From Spirodela intermedia (Eukaryota > Streptophyta > Magnoliopsida > Alismatales > Araceae): a stretch of 64,000 nucleotides of DNA. Position 1 is the first letter of the stretch. Each line of letters opens with the position of its first letter. The stretch covers positions 3,871,037 through 3,935,036 of the forward strand of contig LR746274.1 in NCBI GenBank assembly GCA_902729315.2. Reading direction: 5' to 3'. A program made the position numbers and the translations under genes. Below, piece by piece: positions 40,864 through 54,000 of the stretch. The notes under the pieces were generated by a model, which made no database searches, had not been told where the DNA came from, and saw nothing but the letters and a program-made list of their open reading frames with translations.

Positions 40864-43387
40864 TTTCAGCAAGAAGAGGAAGATGGCGACTGCGACGATG
40901 ATGATGGAGATTGAACGCTAGCCAGAGCGATGGATTCCATCCAGACCTGGGAAATAGAGCTTCCTCCTGCCTTCCACCTGCATTGCCGGCTACTTCACCG
41001 CTCTCAGTCCTCTCTGTGTCAGCTCCCTGCTGCCGTAGCACGCAGAGTAGAGTGATGGCGGTGTAGAGAGAGGAGAGAGAGACGGATGGATGCCATGACG
41101 GTAGAAAAAACGGCGGGAGCGGAAGGGTAGATGCAGCCAAAAAGCCCGCCTTTGGAGGAGATGTTTAATATTTTTTAAGATTTGTCCCTTATAAATTATT
41201 TATACTCGGTTGTACTTATAAAAGTAAAATAACTGTAAACCAATCCCAACAGCGCTTGTCTTACTGCAGCTAACTTCATGATATTTTCCTCGATTAGAAA
41301 GTTAATGGCATAATCAACTAATAAGACTTTTTAGTTTACACGATCACCGAGCCAATATTAGGTTACTACCCCCAAAGGATTGTTTTTTAATTACAAACAT
41401 TATAGGGGGGATATGAAAGTTTTTTCTCATTTTTTAGGCTCCTCCATCCTCATGCCTTAAATGCAACACTGACCAAAGAAGACAGCCGTCGCCTGACTCC
41501 CTCCCCTCTCTCTCTCTCTCTCTCTATCTATATATATATATATATGTCTCTATGTATCTAGGTGGACTGACATATGATTGGTTCTGGCGGACCATTACTC
41601 GGCAGCAAAATCAGCGGAGTATCCTCGCCGAGTTAAGAGGGGGCGGCGCCGCTGGTGCATTCCGGCGAGGGGAACCGCAGCCCGCCGGTGCCCCAGTGAA
41701 GGGCTCCCGCCGGCACGAAGAAGAAAACGGCAAGCAAGCTGCCTCCTCTCGCCTCGGGGGCACGGCGGCGCGGTGGCACACGGCGGCACGGTGGTGCAGC
41801 GGCAAGCAGGGGGAAAAGGAGAGGGTGAGAGCCGTACTGGAGCCGCTAGTGTGGGGATTGCGACAAGTGAGGAGTGGTAGCAGGGGGCACGGGCGGCCGT
41901 TATCGGGGTTGGAAGACAGAAAACTGTCCACAGGTGGACAGCGTCATTCTCCGCTCACGTGTTTTCCTCACATCATTTGGATGTTTCTCTCTCTCTCTCT
42001 CTCAACCGGCGACGAGTCGGGGCAGCGTGTTGTGATTGAACGGTGGAAAACCTAACTATCCGTTCTGGGTTCGGGCGAGGGACAATTAGGCTTCTAAATT
42101 AATCCAAACACATTAGTGATTATTTTTATTTAGAAAATAGAACAAATTTACATCAATATGAAATCTAGAGAAATCATACGTAGATCTTCTACGTTGTAAT
42201 TTAATCATTAAAATATATAACTATATTATACAAAATATGAAATTATATTATGATGTAACAAGAGTTGAGGATATTAGAAAACTTGAGCCTTGAAATCACA
42301 AGTTCTTGTGCACCTAAATATTTAGGATTTAGAAATCAGGCCATGAATTCACAAAATTTAGAATCCATAAAAATATTCAATTGAATCTAGAAAGTCACTA
42401 GCAAAAAGACACCACAATGAAGTAAAAAAATTCATAATAACCCAGATATTTTAATGCGTATGGTGAGGTGATTTTTAAATTACCTTGATAATCAGTTATT
42501 ATTCACCTAAAAAATAAATCATTTTTTATACAAATTAAACTACTTAAAAATAGGATAATCACTATAACTAAGACGTTTTTATGACTCAAAAATAGGAAAA
42601 TGACTAAAAAAGACACCTTGATGAAGGAAAAAAATCATAATAACTATTATGTTTTTATGGTTACAGTGATGTGGTTTTAAAGCAGTTTGATAACCAGTTA
42701 TTATGGAACTAAAAATTCAATCAATTTATATAAGGAATTAAACTACTTAAAAATCGGATAATGACGAAAATGAAGATGTTTTTATGAGTAAAAAATAGGA
42801 TAATGATTAGAAAAGACACCTCAATGAAGTAAAAAGATTAATAATAACCAAGATGTGTTTAATGGGTATAGTGAAGTGATTTTTAAATAATTTGATTTTC
42901 AGTTATAGTGGACCTAAAAATTAAATAATTTATATAAAAAATTAAACTACTTAAAAATAGGATAATGATGAAAACTAAGACTCACATGGATTATTCACCC
43001 CTCTTTGTTTGAACTTGGTATAACTTTGGGTCTTTTAAGGTCTTTTCATCATTGTAGCTCCCAATTCTCATTTTTACGATGCTTAACCCACCCATTTTAG
43101 GCTTGTTTAAATGTTTCGCATGAATTTTTACATCATATTAGCATTTAATAATGATGAGATTAAGCTCATTTTTTCATTTGAGCTGGGATCTCACTAAGAT
43201 GCTCTTACAACCATGAAAAAAGTCATTCTATGCATTCCTGTTATTGTCACACATGTTTCTCCCAAAGTTACACCCACATCTCTCTCTCTCTCATCACTGT
43301 TTCCTATCTGAAGGGACAGGAGGCGAGAACCCTCCTTAAGCCCTGCCCTCCTCTCTCGCGCCCTCGATCTCCTCATCTCAGGGGAAG
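40864..43387. other. divergent promoter region between the C2HC and TIC22 genes
   Basis: It holds the promoters and leaders of two divergent genes. A GC-rich stretch at 41580-41930 has long ORFs on both strands but no recognisable domain. CT and TA microsatellites are at 41503-41546 and 41989-42004. The AT-rich tandem array fills about 42407-42985. A CT-rich leader at 43277-43292 precedes the TIC22 start. Confidence 0.6.
42407..42985. repeat. AT-rich tandem array, about 203-bp unit, three copies
   Basis: AGACACC..AATGAAG-type anchors start at 42407, 42611 and 42814 (spacing 204 and 203 bp). In every unit they are followed by AATAATAACC-like sequence, GTGATTTTTAAA-like sequence and AAACTACTTAAAAAT.GGATA. 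The array is over 75 percent AT by eye and ends about 400 bp upstream of the TIC22 start codon. Confidence 0.9.
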
Positions 43388-46300
43388 ATGTTCTTCCTCA
43401 ACGATGAAGGGAAGCCCAACTGGACCACCATGAAGCCGCTCTCTCTCCTGGATAGCCTTGAGAGCCACTGCTCGGCTCTGACGAGCAACGTCTCGGCCGC
43501 CCTTGCTGGCCCCGCCGGCGCCGCTGCTTCCCTCAACTCCTGGGTCAGCTCTGCCGTGCACTGCCTCAGCAATCCGGGGAAGGAGACTCTATTGGCCGGT
43601 ATATCCCGCTTTGCGGCCGCTGTTCCGTCTGCGTCCTCTCCTTCTTCGTTGTCATTGGGAAGGAGAAGCCCTGCGTGGGCGCGCATCCCGCGGTATGGGA
43701 CTGGCGGCTGGGGAGGAGTCCCAGAAGGTCAGCACCGTTTTGACCTGGCCATGTCCACCGAGGCCATGGAGGAACGCCTGGCGGGGATCCCAGTTTATGC
43801 CCTCAGCAACTCGGCCGAGGAGTTTGTTCTTGTGTCTGGAGTTAAGTCTGGGAAGTCCTTGGGTATCTTCTGCCTCAAAGAGGAGGACGCAGAGACCCTC
43901 CTGGAGCAGATGAAGAGCATGAACCCTGGAATGCGAGAGGGCTCTAAAGTCGTTGCCGTTGCTCTGAATAAGGCAAGGGAGACAACGTTTGTGGGCATCT
44001 AGTTTATGCTTTGGCTTATGAGATTCATTTTTCTTCTTACGGATGAGAGATTACGAGCTTTTTTTTTAAATCAAGGATTTTGGATGTTTTTGTCCTCTTT
44101 GGGGAAATGCTTCGAGCGCACAGTTAATCCAATTTTGTCTCCAATTTATGGATGTTCATGCCTACTTCAATCATCAGATGAAACTGCCATCTTTCTTTTC
44201 TATTCCTTTTCTTATAGTTTTAAATCTTTGTGATGCTCTTATTACTGTCTTTTACGGTGAACACCAACCTAGAATTCCTACGAAGGTTTTCTCTGTCAAC
44301 ACGAGGATTGACTTATTGTCTCCCTTTAGGAAGCAAATGGATGGGAGACTGACTATACATGAAGAAGTCGCCTTTAGAGTGAAATCTTGAAGGTCTTCTT
44401 GATATCTTAGTGCTAAAGTTATCTACTGAGAAGTAGAAGTAGGCAGCTAGTCATAGAATAGTGCATATTTATCGACCCCTTGGCTCAGTCAAGAGGGTCT
44501 TTCATATTTTTAAAAAAATGGAGCCTCCAGAAGTATAGTTAAGAATTCTTTCATAGTCAAATGAAAATGCATCGATTCAATGCACCTCCATTGTTATCTA
44601 ATGTGACATGTTTGTCTTTGTTTTTCTTGCTTTATCTGACTATGAAGATGACGTGAGTATTTTTAAGGTTAATTATAATTGAGAAAGGCCTGTTAGAAAG
44701 AAATCTTACTTCCTCAAGATGAATATTTTGTCGATCATCTTAGTTTTCCATTATTTTCATCTCTATTATGTTTAATTTATAGCACTAACCTCAAAAAAAT
44801 GACAGGTTTTCCAGCTGAAGGTTGACGGGGTTGCCTTTAGGCTCATCCCAGATTCAAGTCAAATAATGAACGCGATCAAGGTTAGGGATCTCCTCATTTC
44901 AGAGTATTTAAACAGTTTGTGTCCGGAGGATGCATTTGTAAGATCATGTGAACTATTTATTCTCTACGTTGTAGGATGAGTGTCAGGAAGACAACATGCC
45001 TTTTTTCTATGGCTTCCTGGTCTTAGTTTTCCAAGAATCATCGAAAGGTCTTGTTAATTATTTTTGTAACAAGATGATGGGGCCTGCAGAACACAGTAGG
45101 AACTGGCCTCTTGTGTAGATAAGTAAATACTTGGTATAGTGAGTGAAGTTATGGATTGAACCAGTTAGTCCTGAATGTTGTATGAGTGAGGAAATTTCTG
45201 TTTCATTGAATGAAGTGTGTTAGATAGTCGAAAATAGCAGGGTTCCCCAAAAGTTCAGGCTCTCGACGAATGTCATGATGATTGGGCGCGACCACAGATC
45301 GGAGGATGTGGAGATCTTTCTGTGGATGGTATCCGGGTGTGGTGAGTGTCACAGTCTGGGGGATTGTATGTACGGAAGCCTGGCCAGAATGTAGATGCAT
45401 GAGACCCAGGGAAAGGGAAAAAATGGCTAAGGGAGAAGGAGAGGGTCTGGATTATATGACTACGTCCCCACGCTGTATCCTTGATGTGTTGCTAAAAAAA
45501 TCCATTACTTATCATCGGGGAAGAAATCAGGGATCATGCAAGAACAGGAGCTGTACACCAAAACTTCAACATTAGCCATAATCAATGCTTTACTCCAAAA
45601 ATTTAGCATCCTTACCTTCTTTCCCATTCCCTTGAAAGACAAGTGTCTGGTTTTTGTCTGCTACCATCGCAGGATCTGTTCCATCATGATCATTTTGAGG
45701 GTTGATTTCTAACACAGGCTGCTTTGGTCAATTTATAATGCTATTCTAATTATAGATCCTATATCAGGAAGAGATGTCTGTTTCAAGGCGTACGAGTTTA
45801 TTTTCCTTGTTTAAATTTGGAAATGGCTATGAAGTAGGCTATTTGCAAACATTATTAGCTTTTGGCTTAAACATGGCATTGACAATAATTAGTGTGAAGT
45901 GGGCCAATGAGGGCAGCTGGTGGAAATTGGGATTGATTCATCTGCATCTATATCGTGTTCCTCCTTTTGAGATATTTTCGTGTCTTCGTCATACCCTTGG
46001 GTTTGTGGATGTATGTGGATACAAGAGGGACGGCAACTTAGAGCTGGTCACCATGTCAACTAGAGTGCCTAAATTTGTTGACAGGTATTAAAAAGTTTTT
46101 AACCATCTCTTAAAAAATATTAGGAGTTGAACTAAACTAATTTATTGCATGATAACTAAGCTCAAGCTTTAGCTTGCTCAGACGTTCAAATATCTTTTGA
46201 ATTTGTCTTGAGGGCAGATGGACTACTAAGATATTTTTTGATGATTCAATGGGAGCCCTTTCTTTCATTTTCCTGATAAAATGCTGCTTGTTTTCTTCAT

Positions 46301-48013
46301 GTAAATGAAGGGGGAAGAGTTCCAATGTGAACTCTTCCAGATTTCTTTGTTAGAATTTAATCAAAATTTTGGGGTGGGCAGAAACATCTTGTGGCCATAG
46401 TTTTATCTGGAATTACAATAATGTTTTAGTAGCTCTACTTGTTCTCTGTGCCAGATGTCTGATCTTTGCCATGCTTATTACAGCTTCTCCTGTGATATAT
46501 GTTCTGCTGTTCATTTTGCAGGTGAAGGAGCAAGTTGGAAATGTTGTTGATGCATTCTCTGGCGTACCAGTTTTCCAGGTGCTATTTAGTTCTCCTTAAT
46601 CTTCGTTTGACGAGTTTTTATAGCAACTTGATCTTGGACGCAGCTATTATATGGCCATCGGATGGCATATCACTGTGTTTGTGTTCATGCCATAATTTGG
46701 CTTCTTGCCCATTGGCTTGATGTTTGCGTTGGGTATGATTATTTTCTTAACATTCAGCAGTTTCTTCAGTACTTTGATTTGATTTTATGAGTTGTAAATT
46801 TAAAATGCACTGCCATTTAGGGGTGCTGTTGCTTAGACGCCCTCCTTTTCTCAGACTCCGGCAGGTTTTCCTTGTGAGTTCTTGATCATCTTCATTGGAG
46901 ATGCACATTAGCTGGTTGTGCGCCCAGGATCCATCTGATCTGGATAGAGAAGGGTTCAGTCAAATTGGCGCAATGCAAGGAAAGATACGGATTTGTTTAA
47001 GAAGGAAAAAAATGATGGGTTTTATCATAATTTTGATGTGTACATAATTCTTTTTAATTGAACAACCTGGGTTTTTTTTGTCAACTTGCATACAAACAGT
47101 CACCACCCTCCCTTCTCTCTCCACTTGGTAGGAGTTAGGAGTGGGGAATGGCAGTTATGCTCTCCTTACCCGTTTTGAAAATGGATTATCATGTGGAATA
47201 ATCAGAAGGATATAAAAGCATTAAAATCACCCAAAGTACAAATCTTTAACTGGTGTGCCCCTGAATTTATGCCTAACATTCATTATAACTGAAATTGTGC
47301 TGATTTTTCTCTCTTTCATATAAAAAAATCTTTGCTTCACTTGGGACACAATTTTTGCGCAAGACTGTGTTTGGATTGTGGACATCCAAATCTTTTCTCA
47401 TTCTTTTGTCATGTGTCATCTGTTTCAGTCGAAGAGTTTGGTCTTGAAGAGCCAGAACAAGAGATATCGTCCAGTATTCTTCAGAAAGGTCAGGCTTTTT
47501 CTTCTATCCGAATGATCTACTCCCTAGCTGAACCTAGCTCTGTCTTCTCCAGGAGGACTTGGAGGAGTCACTTCTGAGGGCGTCTCAACAGCAGAGCCAC
47601 CTGAATCCTTCCCTGAGGAAGGGAGACATCCAAGTACAGTACCCCACCTCTGCTCTCTGATGATTCAACCTGGGTTCTCCAGTTTTTTTCACTTTTCTTC
47701 TGTAATGATATCTTTTTCTTGGACAAGTCCACGTGGGTTTTCCAAATTTGTCACTTTTTTCTATAAATTTCCCAGGTATCTGTTCTTGAGGACATGATCA
47801 CCTCCATGAAGGTATGAAAACATGCCCGATGCCATTATATAGCATCAATTCATCCGCCACCACTTGTTTACTGAAGAGGTTCACTTCAATGGCTGTTGTG
47901 CAATCTTGCAGGCAGGCTCTACTTCGCAGTGGGATGATGTCGTCTTCATTCCCCCAGGCTTCAATGTCGGGGTTGGGCCACAGGAGCGAGAACGGCCAGT
48001 GGCAGTTGCATAG
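43388..48013 (+). CDS. TIC22: TIC22-family chloroplast import protein (contains a GC-AG intron)
   Basis: TIC22 proteins sit in the chloroplast intermembrane space and help preproteins pass from TOC to TIC. Exons are 43388-43972, 44806-44880, 46522-46578, 47429-47488, 47553-47633, 47776-47811 and 47912-48013, giving 331 aa in continuous frame. Signatures in order are VYALSNSAEEFVLVSG, SLGIFCLKEEDAETLLEQMK, VFQLKVDGVAFRLIPDS, VDAFSGVPVFQ, SKSLVLKSQNKRYRPVFFRK and SQWDDVVFIPPGF. All are typical of the TIC22-like family. The N-terminal 80 residues are Ser/Ala-rich. The first intron uses a GC donor (AAG|GCAAGG at 43973) instead of GT; no usable GT is near, and the AAG|GTTTTC joint restores KVFQLKV. 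Other introns are GT-AG. Arabidopsis has several members and I cannot assign orthology. The start gives MFFLNDEGKPNWTTMKP. Confidence 0.93.
44881..46521 (+). other. intron 2 of TIC22
   Basis: A 1.64-kb intron between IMNAIK and VKEQVGNVV. Its sequence is mixed and AT-rich, and I see no separate gene or intact element in it. Confidence 0.65.
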
Positions 48014-51005
48014 GTGCTGACTGGATCGGTCTCTTTTTTTTTTTCCGGTCAAATTGGTAATAGTAATAATAATAATATAATAAATAATATTATTTTAATA
48101 GCTTTAGGATGTCTAGGGGTGCTGAGTAGGGTGAAGCCCGGTTTTGTGGTGTTTGTTTAGCGTAAAAATAGAAAACTGCCATCTCGTCTTCTCAACAAAG
48201 TTTTCTAGAGTTGCTGAATCAAAGAAAAAAGTGGGGGATTAGAAAATCTGTTTTTAAAAAATGTGAAATGGTTTGTCAGCAAACGAGGATGAATTCAAGA
48301 AACCTGTGACCAATAGCAAGGCACACTGAGTTCAAGGACTGTATAACTGACTAAAGCAAGTTTAACAAGCAACTTTAGTGGATTAAAAAAACTATAAAAC
48401 TGGGTACAGACCTTTGTGATATATTCAAAAATCAGGAAACAATGATTTTCAAGTAAATTGTGAGAAACTTAGTACTGTCAAAAACTAGCTTTTAATAGTG
48501 ATAAATTCAGAAGTTTGAAAGCTGGGTTCTCAATAAATTTTGCTGAATTGAAAAAAAAATGTAGTACTGAAATTTCCGTCCTGTAATGAGTTCAGAAGTT
48601 TGAAAAAAATAGTTTTCAGTACATCTTGATCAATTCAGATGTCTTCTGAAATCGTTTTTTTCAGTTAGCTCTATTCATTTTGAGAGATATATAAAACTGA
48701 TCTTTCAGGTCACAGAGACAACTCCGGAGAACAATAATGGATTCAGAAATCTGTAAACCTGACTTTTCAATATACTGTGATCAAATCAGGAATATGTTCA
48801 ACTTATCATTTACCGTGTGATGCAAACCAAACAAGAATAAACGGTGGGAAAGAATTCTCTCATATCAATTCATGGAACATTTTCTAGTTATAATTTTTTT
48901 TCACAGTGTGTGATAAATTAGTCAAAAACGATTCTTTAGTGTGTTGTAATAAATCCAAAATTGTGAAAACTGATTTTCATAAAATTGTGAAAATTTCAGG
49001 AGCCTAAAAATAAGTTTTTCGGCAAAATGTCGTAAATCAAAGAATCTAAAGCATTTTTATTTTTTTTTACTGAGCCACAAGTTTAGCAATCTGAAAAACT
49101 GACTTTTCAACCATCTGTTTAAGTTTGAGAATTCAGAAATCTGTCCGAGTCTTTTTACTTCAGAATAGCAATGCTGTCACTCTGTCCTTCCACGTTTTAT
49201 TGCCATTAATGTTGATTTCAACACTTGAAATTATTTAAATTTAGACACAAAAGATGGCCAGTTCCCCAAGGAGTCGGTCCATCTCTAAGATTTGGTCAGA
49301 AACCTCACTGCCCAAGAGATATACTGGCATGGGCATGCTGCCTCCTTCATGGACATATATACCAATGCCCTAGGTTGCATCATCATCATCATCATCAATA
49401 ACCATCGTTTCTTCAGCCTAGGATTTGCCTACCTCAAAGAGTGGCCCATCCCCAGGAACTCCCCAAAATGGTACAGGAATCAAAAGAAACATGGACAATG
49501 AACTCAGAAATTGCAAATATAACGCCTCATATCCAATCCAACGGCCTAAAATGGAAACATGGGCAATGAACATTAGCTGCATCCAACGGCCTCAAAAGAC
49601 TCATTTTTGTTATTTTTTATTTTTTATTTACTTCAACCTCTAACCCTGTCACCCCATATGAGCACAACAAGAGCAAGCATTCTCATTCCACATATGAGGC
49701 CAGATCCATGCAAATTGAGACCAATAATCGATGCACAACTGAATCAATCTTACTTCACTCCCCAATTCATGGTACCCATTTGGATCCAGTCTGTTGGCAT
49801 CGAGTTCTTGATCATTGTCTTCTATTCACTTCTAGCCATGGCAATGCCATTCACTTCTCCTTGCAGAAACTTCACAAGAAGCATGAGACTGGATCTGCAG
49901 AAGCATATCGGCCCAGATCAAGTTTCTGCAAGAATTTGGGAGCTTCTGGGCCGGCAAGAAACTTGATTATTTTCTCCTGGATCGAGTTCTTGATTATTTT
50001 CTTCTGTTCACTGCTGGCCATGTTGTCAACGCTCATCACCTCTCCTTGCAGACCCAGAATCATCGCAACTCTTTGGGGTTGTATTAAAAGAAGAGTAGAA
50101 AAGCAGCTTTCCCTGGAAAGAAACGAATTCATCTTGAAGTACAACAACGTAAAAGCGATTCTTCCTTCGTTTTTTGCATGAATTTGGGAGCTTCTTTCTC
50201 TGCATTCTAGCTTCGATGCATGGAGAGTTGCTTCTTTTCCTGTTCTCGCTCATTGGGCCCCCCAGATCGAGGACGAGATGAACAATTAAAGAATTATTAA
50301 TTCAATAAATTTAGAATTTTCTCTCTTCAAGGGCGGTCGGTCCCACATTACCGCCACCTCTCTGGGTCAACGGTAAGCATTCCGTTTCCCTACGTCTCCT
50401 AGATGCGACCCGTCATAGTAGGATCGTATCTTTTGCGCATTTCATTAAGTATTAGAATTATTTTTTATAGATATGTACTCTCGAGGCCATTGATTCAGAT
50501 GCTAATACGTAATTTTATATTTTCCTGGGTATTTTCTAAAGTAAGCTGAAGTTTCAGGGTTAAAACGCGAATCATCGCGGGAAACAAGAAGCTCGCAGCG
50601 TGCGTTGGAAGGCCAGGACATGTTACTCTGACAAAAATAGCTTCTTGGCAACGCTTCCGAGTCAGTTTTGTCTCAAGGTAGCGTACAATTTCGGTGAAAA
50701 TTGATACGCACAAACACATGGGTGATTCCGTTTTACGGCAAGCCAACCTGAGGCAGACGACGCGCTTTTGCCAGGGAAGCCCCAGCGCTTTCCCACCATT
50801 ACTCTCTCTCTCTCTCTCTCTCTCTAGCTTTCTCTCTCTATATTTCTCGCTCGCTCTCTCTCTCTCTATCTCTATAGCTTTCTCTCCTCTGCAATCCCTA
50901 CGCCGCTGGCTCTGCACTTCCTCGTCCGCTGGTGGTATCGCTCTGAGGCGTCTGCATTGTGAGGAGGGGAAGGTGGCGGTGGCGCCGTTCACTGTGGGGA
51001 CGGCG
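48014..51005. other. intergenic region between TIC22 and TMK
   Basis: A candidate AATAAA for TIC22 is at 48079-48084. From 48250 to 49150 the DNA is AT-rich with loosely repeated AATTCAGAAGTTTGAAA-like pieces (for example near 48505 and 48590), a very degenerate repeat at best. A (CAT)n run is at 49379-49398. A 182-bp-offset duplication spans 49799-50055. The TMK promoter and CT-rich leader (50802-50880) follow. No gene is recognisable. Confidence 0.6.
49799..50055. repeat. duplicated ~72-bp block with hydrophobic reading frame
   Basis: ATCGAGTTCTTGAT.ATT through CTTCTCCTTGCAGA-type sequence occurs at 49799-49870 and again at 49981-50053 (offset 182 bp). Both copies can be read as IEFLII.F.SLLAM, but in different frames relative to their surroundings. 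A second repeated piece, GAATTTGGGAGCTTCT, occurs near 49932 and 50180. Confidence 0.8.
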
Positions 51006-54000
51006 ATGGCAGGGAGGAGGAGGCTGGAAACCCTAGTCCTCTCCGCCATCGCTCTGTGCTTGATTCTCGTCGTGTCGCCCTCTGTCGGAGACACCGACCC
51101 TGGCGATGCCGCAGCGATGGCGGCCATCGCGAAGTCGATAACGCCATTGCCTTTGAAATGGAGCACAGACCCAGCGCTAGACCCCTGCGGTGACCGGTGG
51201 GAGGGCGTCAGCTGCTTCTCCGGGAAGGTGACCTCCATCGATCTGCAGGGGACCTCGCTGAAGGGAGGGATCGCGCCGGAGGTGGCCAACCTCTCTTCTC
51301 TTCAGAGTCTTTCTCTGCAGAGGAACGAGCTTAAGGGAGATCTCCCTTCTCTGGCAGGGCTGGGCTACCTCCGCGAGATCTACCTTGGGAACAATGGATT
51401 CCAGTCCATGCCTGCCACCTTCTTCTCCGGCCTGGTCAGCCTGGTGAACGTCTCTCTCGACCACAATCCCTTGGCCCCATGGAGCCTCCCCCTGGACCTC
51501 TCTCAGTGCTCCAACCTGGGGTACTTCTCCGCCATGAATGCCAGCATCGTGGGAGGGATCCCAGACATCTTCGATGGCCTCACTAGCTTCAAGGTCCTCA
51601 GACTGTCCTACAACTACCTGTCGGGGGTGCTCCCTCCATCTCTCGGATCTCCATCCATCCGCGAGCTCTACATCAACAACCAGCTCACGAACAGCAGTAG
51701 CTCGACGGCGGGGAAACTCTGGGGATCCCTCAACGTTCTCGGGTCGATGGTGCAGCTCACGGCGGCGTGGGTCCATGGGAACAGCTTCACAGGGTCGATT
51801 CCCGACCTGTCAAAGTGCACCTCCCTAGTCGATCTCCAGCTCAGAGAGAACCAGTTGACCGGGGTTTTGCCATCGTCGCTGGCCTCCTTGCCAAGCCTCA
51901 GGAACCTCACCCTCTCCAACAATCTGCTTCAGGGGCCCTTTCCAAGCCTGGGAAAGGATGTTCAGGTGGACGCCCTGACTGGAAACAGTTTCTGCAAGCA
52001 GGAACCTGGGCCTTGCGATCAGAGGGTGACGGACCTGCTAAGTGTTGCGGAAGGCTTTGGGTACCCAGTGACCATCGCGAGGGCATGGAAAGGGAACAAC
52101 CCCTGCAATGCCTGGCTTTTTGTGACCTGTGACCCTCAGGGGAACATCACCACCCTCAATTTTGCAGACCAGAAGCTCAAAGGAAACATTTCTGAGAGCA
52201 TTTCTCGTTTTTCGGCGTTGAAGTTTCTTAAGCTTCAGAATAACAACCTCACAGGAAGTATCCCGCCTAGCTTGGCCTCCCTGGCTCACCTCCAGACTCT
52301 TGACGTCAGCAATAATAATCTGATCGGTGACGTACCCGCATTTGCATCATCCGTGAAGCTGATTACAGATGGTAATCCTCTTCTTGGAAGCCATTCAGGT
52401 TCTAGTGGTTCAGGAAGCTCCGGTTCTCCTGATGGCGGCAGTGGGTCTACCTCAGGTGGGAGTTCATCTGGGGGATCAAAATCCCTGTCAGCTGGTATCA
52501 TTGTGTTGATTGTTTTATTCACTGTGGCTGCTGTGGTCGGATCAGCAGTGCTGTGCTTCATGAAGCACAAGAATCATCTGAAACGATTTGGCAAGGTGGA
52601 AACGCACAGCCCCCCGGATGGGTCAGATATGGCTAAGTTAAGCATTGCTGGAATAAGTGGGACTAACCATTTTGCGAGTGAACTTAACACCCAAGGTAGC
52701 AGCGAATATGGGAATGCTCATGTGATCGAAACTGAAAGTTTATATATACCAATACAGGACCTTCGACGGGCTACCAACAACTTCAGTGCGGCCAACATTC
52801 TGGGAAGTGGAGGATTTGGTGTTGTCTATAAGGGGGTGCAGCCTGATGGAACCTTAATCGCTGTGAAGAGAATGGAATGTACGGATATTGGCAAGAAAGG
52901 AATGGGTGAGTTCAAGGCAGAGATAGAAGTTCTGAAGAAGGTCAGGCACCGGCATTTGGTTGCTCTCTTAGGTTACTGTGAGCATGAGAATGAAAAGCTT
53001 TTGGTGTATGAGTACATGCCGCAGGGCACTCTGAGTCAGCACCTGTTTGGTCAAGGGAGCTATCCTCCCCTCACTTGGAAGCAGAGGCTCGTAGTGGCTC
53101 TTGATGTGGCTCGAGGGTTAGAATACTTGCACAATTTAGCCCAAACAAGTTTCATTCACAGGGATCTGAAGCCCTCAAATATCCTCTTGGATGATGACAT
53201 GAGGGCAAAAGTTTCAGATTTTGGATTAGTCAAGCTTGCTCCCGATGGCAAGAACTCTGTACAAACACGCTTGGCAGGAACTTTCGGATATCTTGCACCC
53301 GAGTATGCTAGTAAGTGCCATTCATATTCTTTGCCCTTTTCAACGTCTTTGCTGATTTGAATTGGGCCTTTGATTCTTATAGTTATGAGCCCATCTTTTC
53401 TTTTTATTGTTGACCCAAAATCACGAGAGATTAGCATGTGGCGTCAGTTATAGAACTGATTAGCGAGGATTTATTTTTTGATACCAACCAATGCGATCTG
53501 TTCCAAGTGGCTTTTGATTAAGCTTAATCGGGTTTTATCTCTGAAGTGCCCAAGTCAGTCGTGCAGTGTTTTTGAATCTAAAACCCATCTTACACCTCAA
53601 AACATTTGCTAAACTCAATCGTATGTCTTAGAAATCAGGCTGGAAATGTTTAAATGGTTAGGCTAGTGATTCCGGTTTTGGATCCCTTCTTGCAAAAAAT
53701 TTAAAACCAATCATTGACCAAAGTTGTGACAGCAGGGACTGCTTTGTACTGTTGTGATGTTTCATCTTATCTTGTTGATAAGACACTACTGAATATAGTT
53801 ATATTGGCATTGTCACCAAGCCCGCCTCATGGATGCTGTTCTTTGAGAGATCTTTGGCTGAAGTGCATAATTTTAGTATGGATTTATTTTCAGATATCTG
53901 ATCTCTGTGTTTATCAAGAACTTAATGTGGCATTGCTCGTTGGTTTTTCACATCCTGTATGTCAGCATGCTCCTGTTTAGGAGATGAGTATTTGATTTTC

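Noticed and set aside
41552-42055. A 167-codon plus-strand ORF in GC-rich DNA (and shorter minus-strand ORFs across the same region)
   Set aside because: Composition-driven: it is Gly/Arg/Ala-rich with no domain, ends in CT-repeat-encoded Leu-Ser, and has open frames on both strands. I cannot support it as a gene.
48250-49150. A tandem repeat in AT-rich DNA behind TIC22
   Set aside because: Short phrases such as AATTCAGAAGTTTGAAA recur, but I could not establish a steady period.
50694-51005. An upstream in-frame extension of the TMK protein
   Set aside because: The frame is open but crosses CT-repeat leader sequence. The ATG at 51006 gives a proper signal peptide and the family length.
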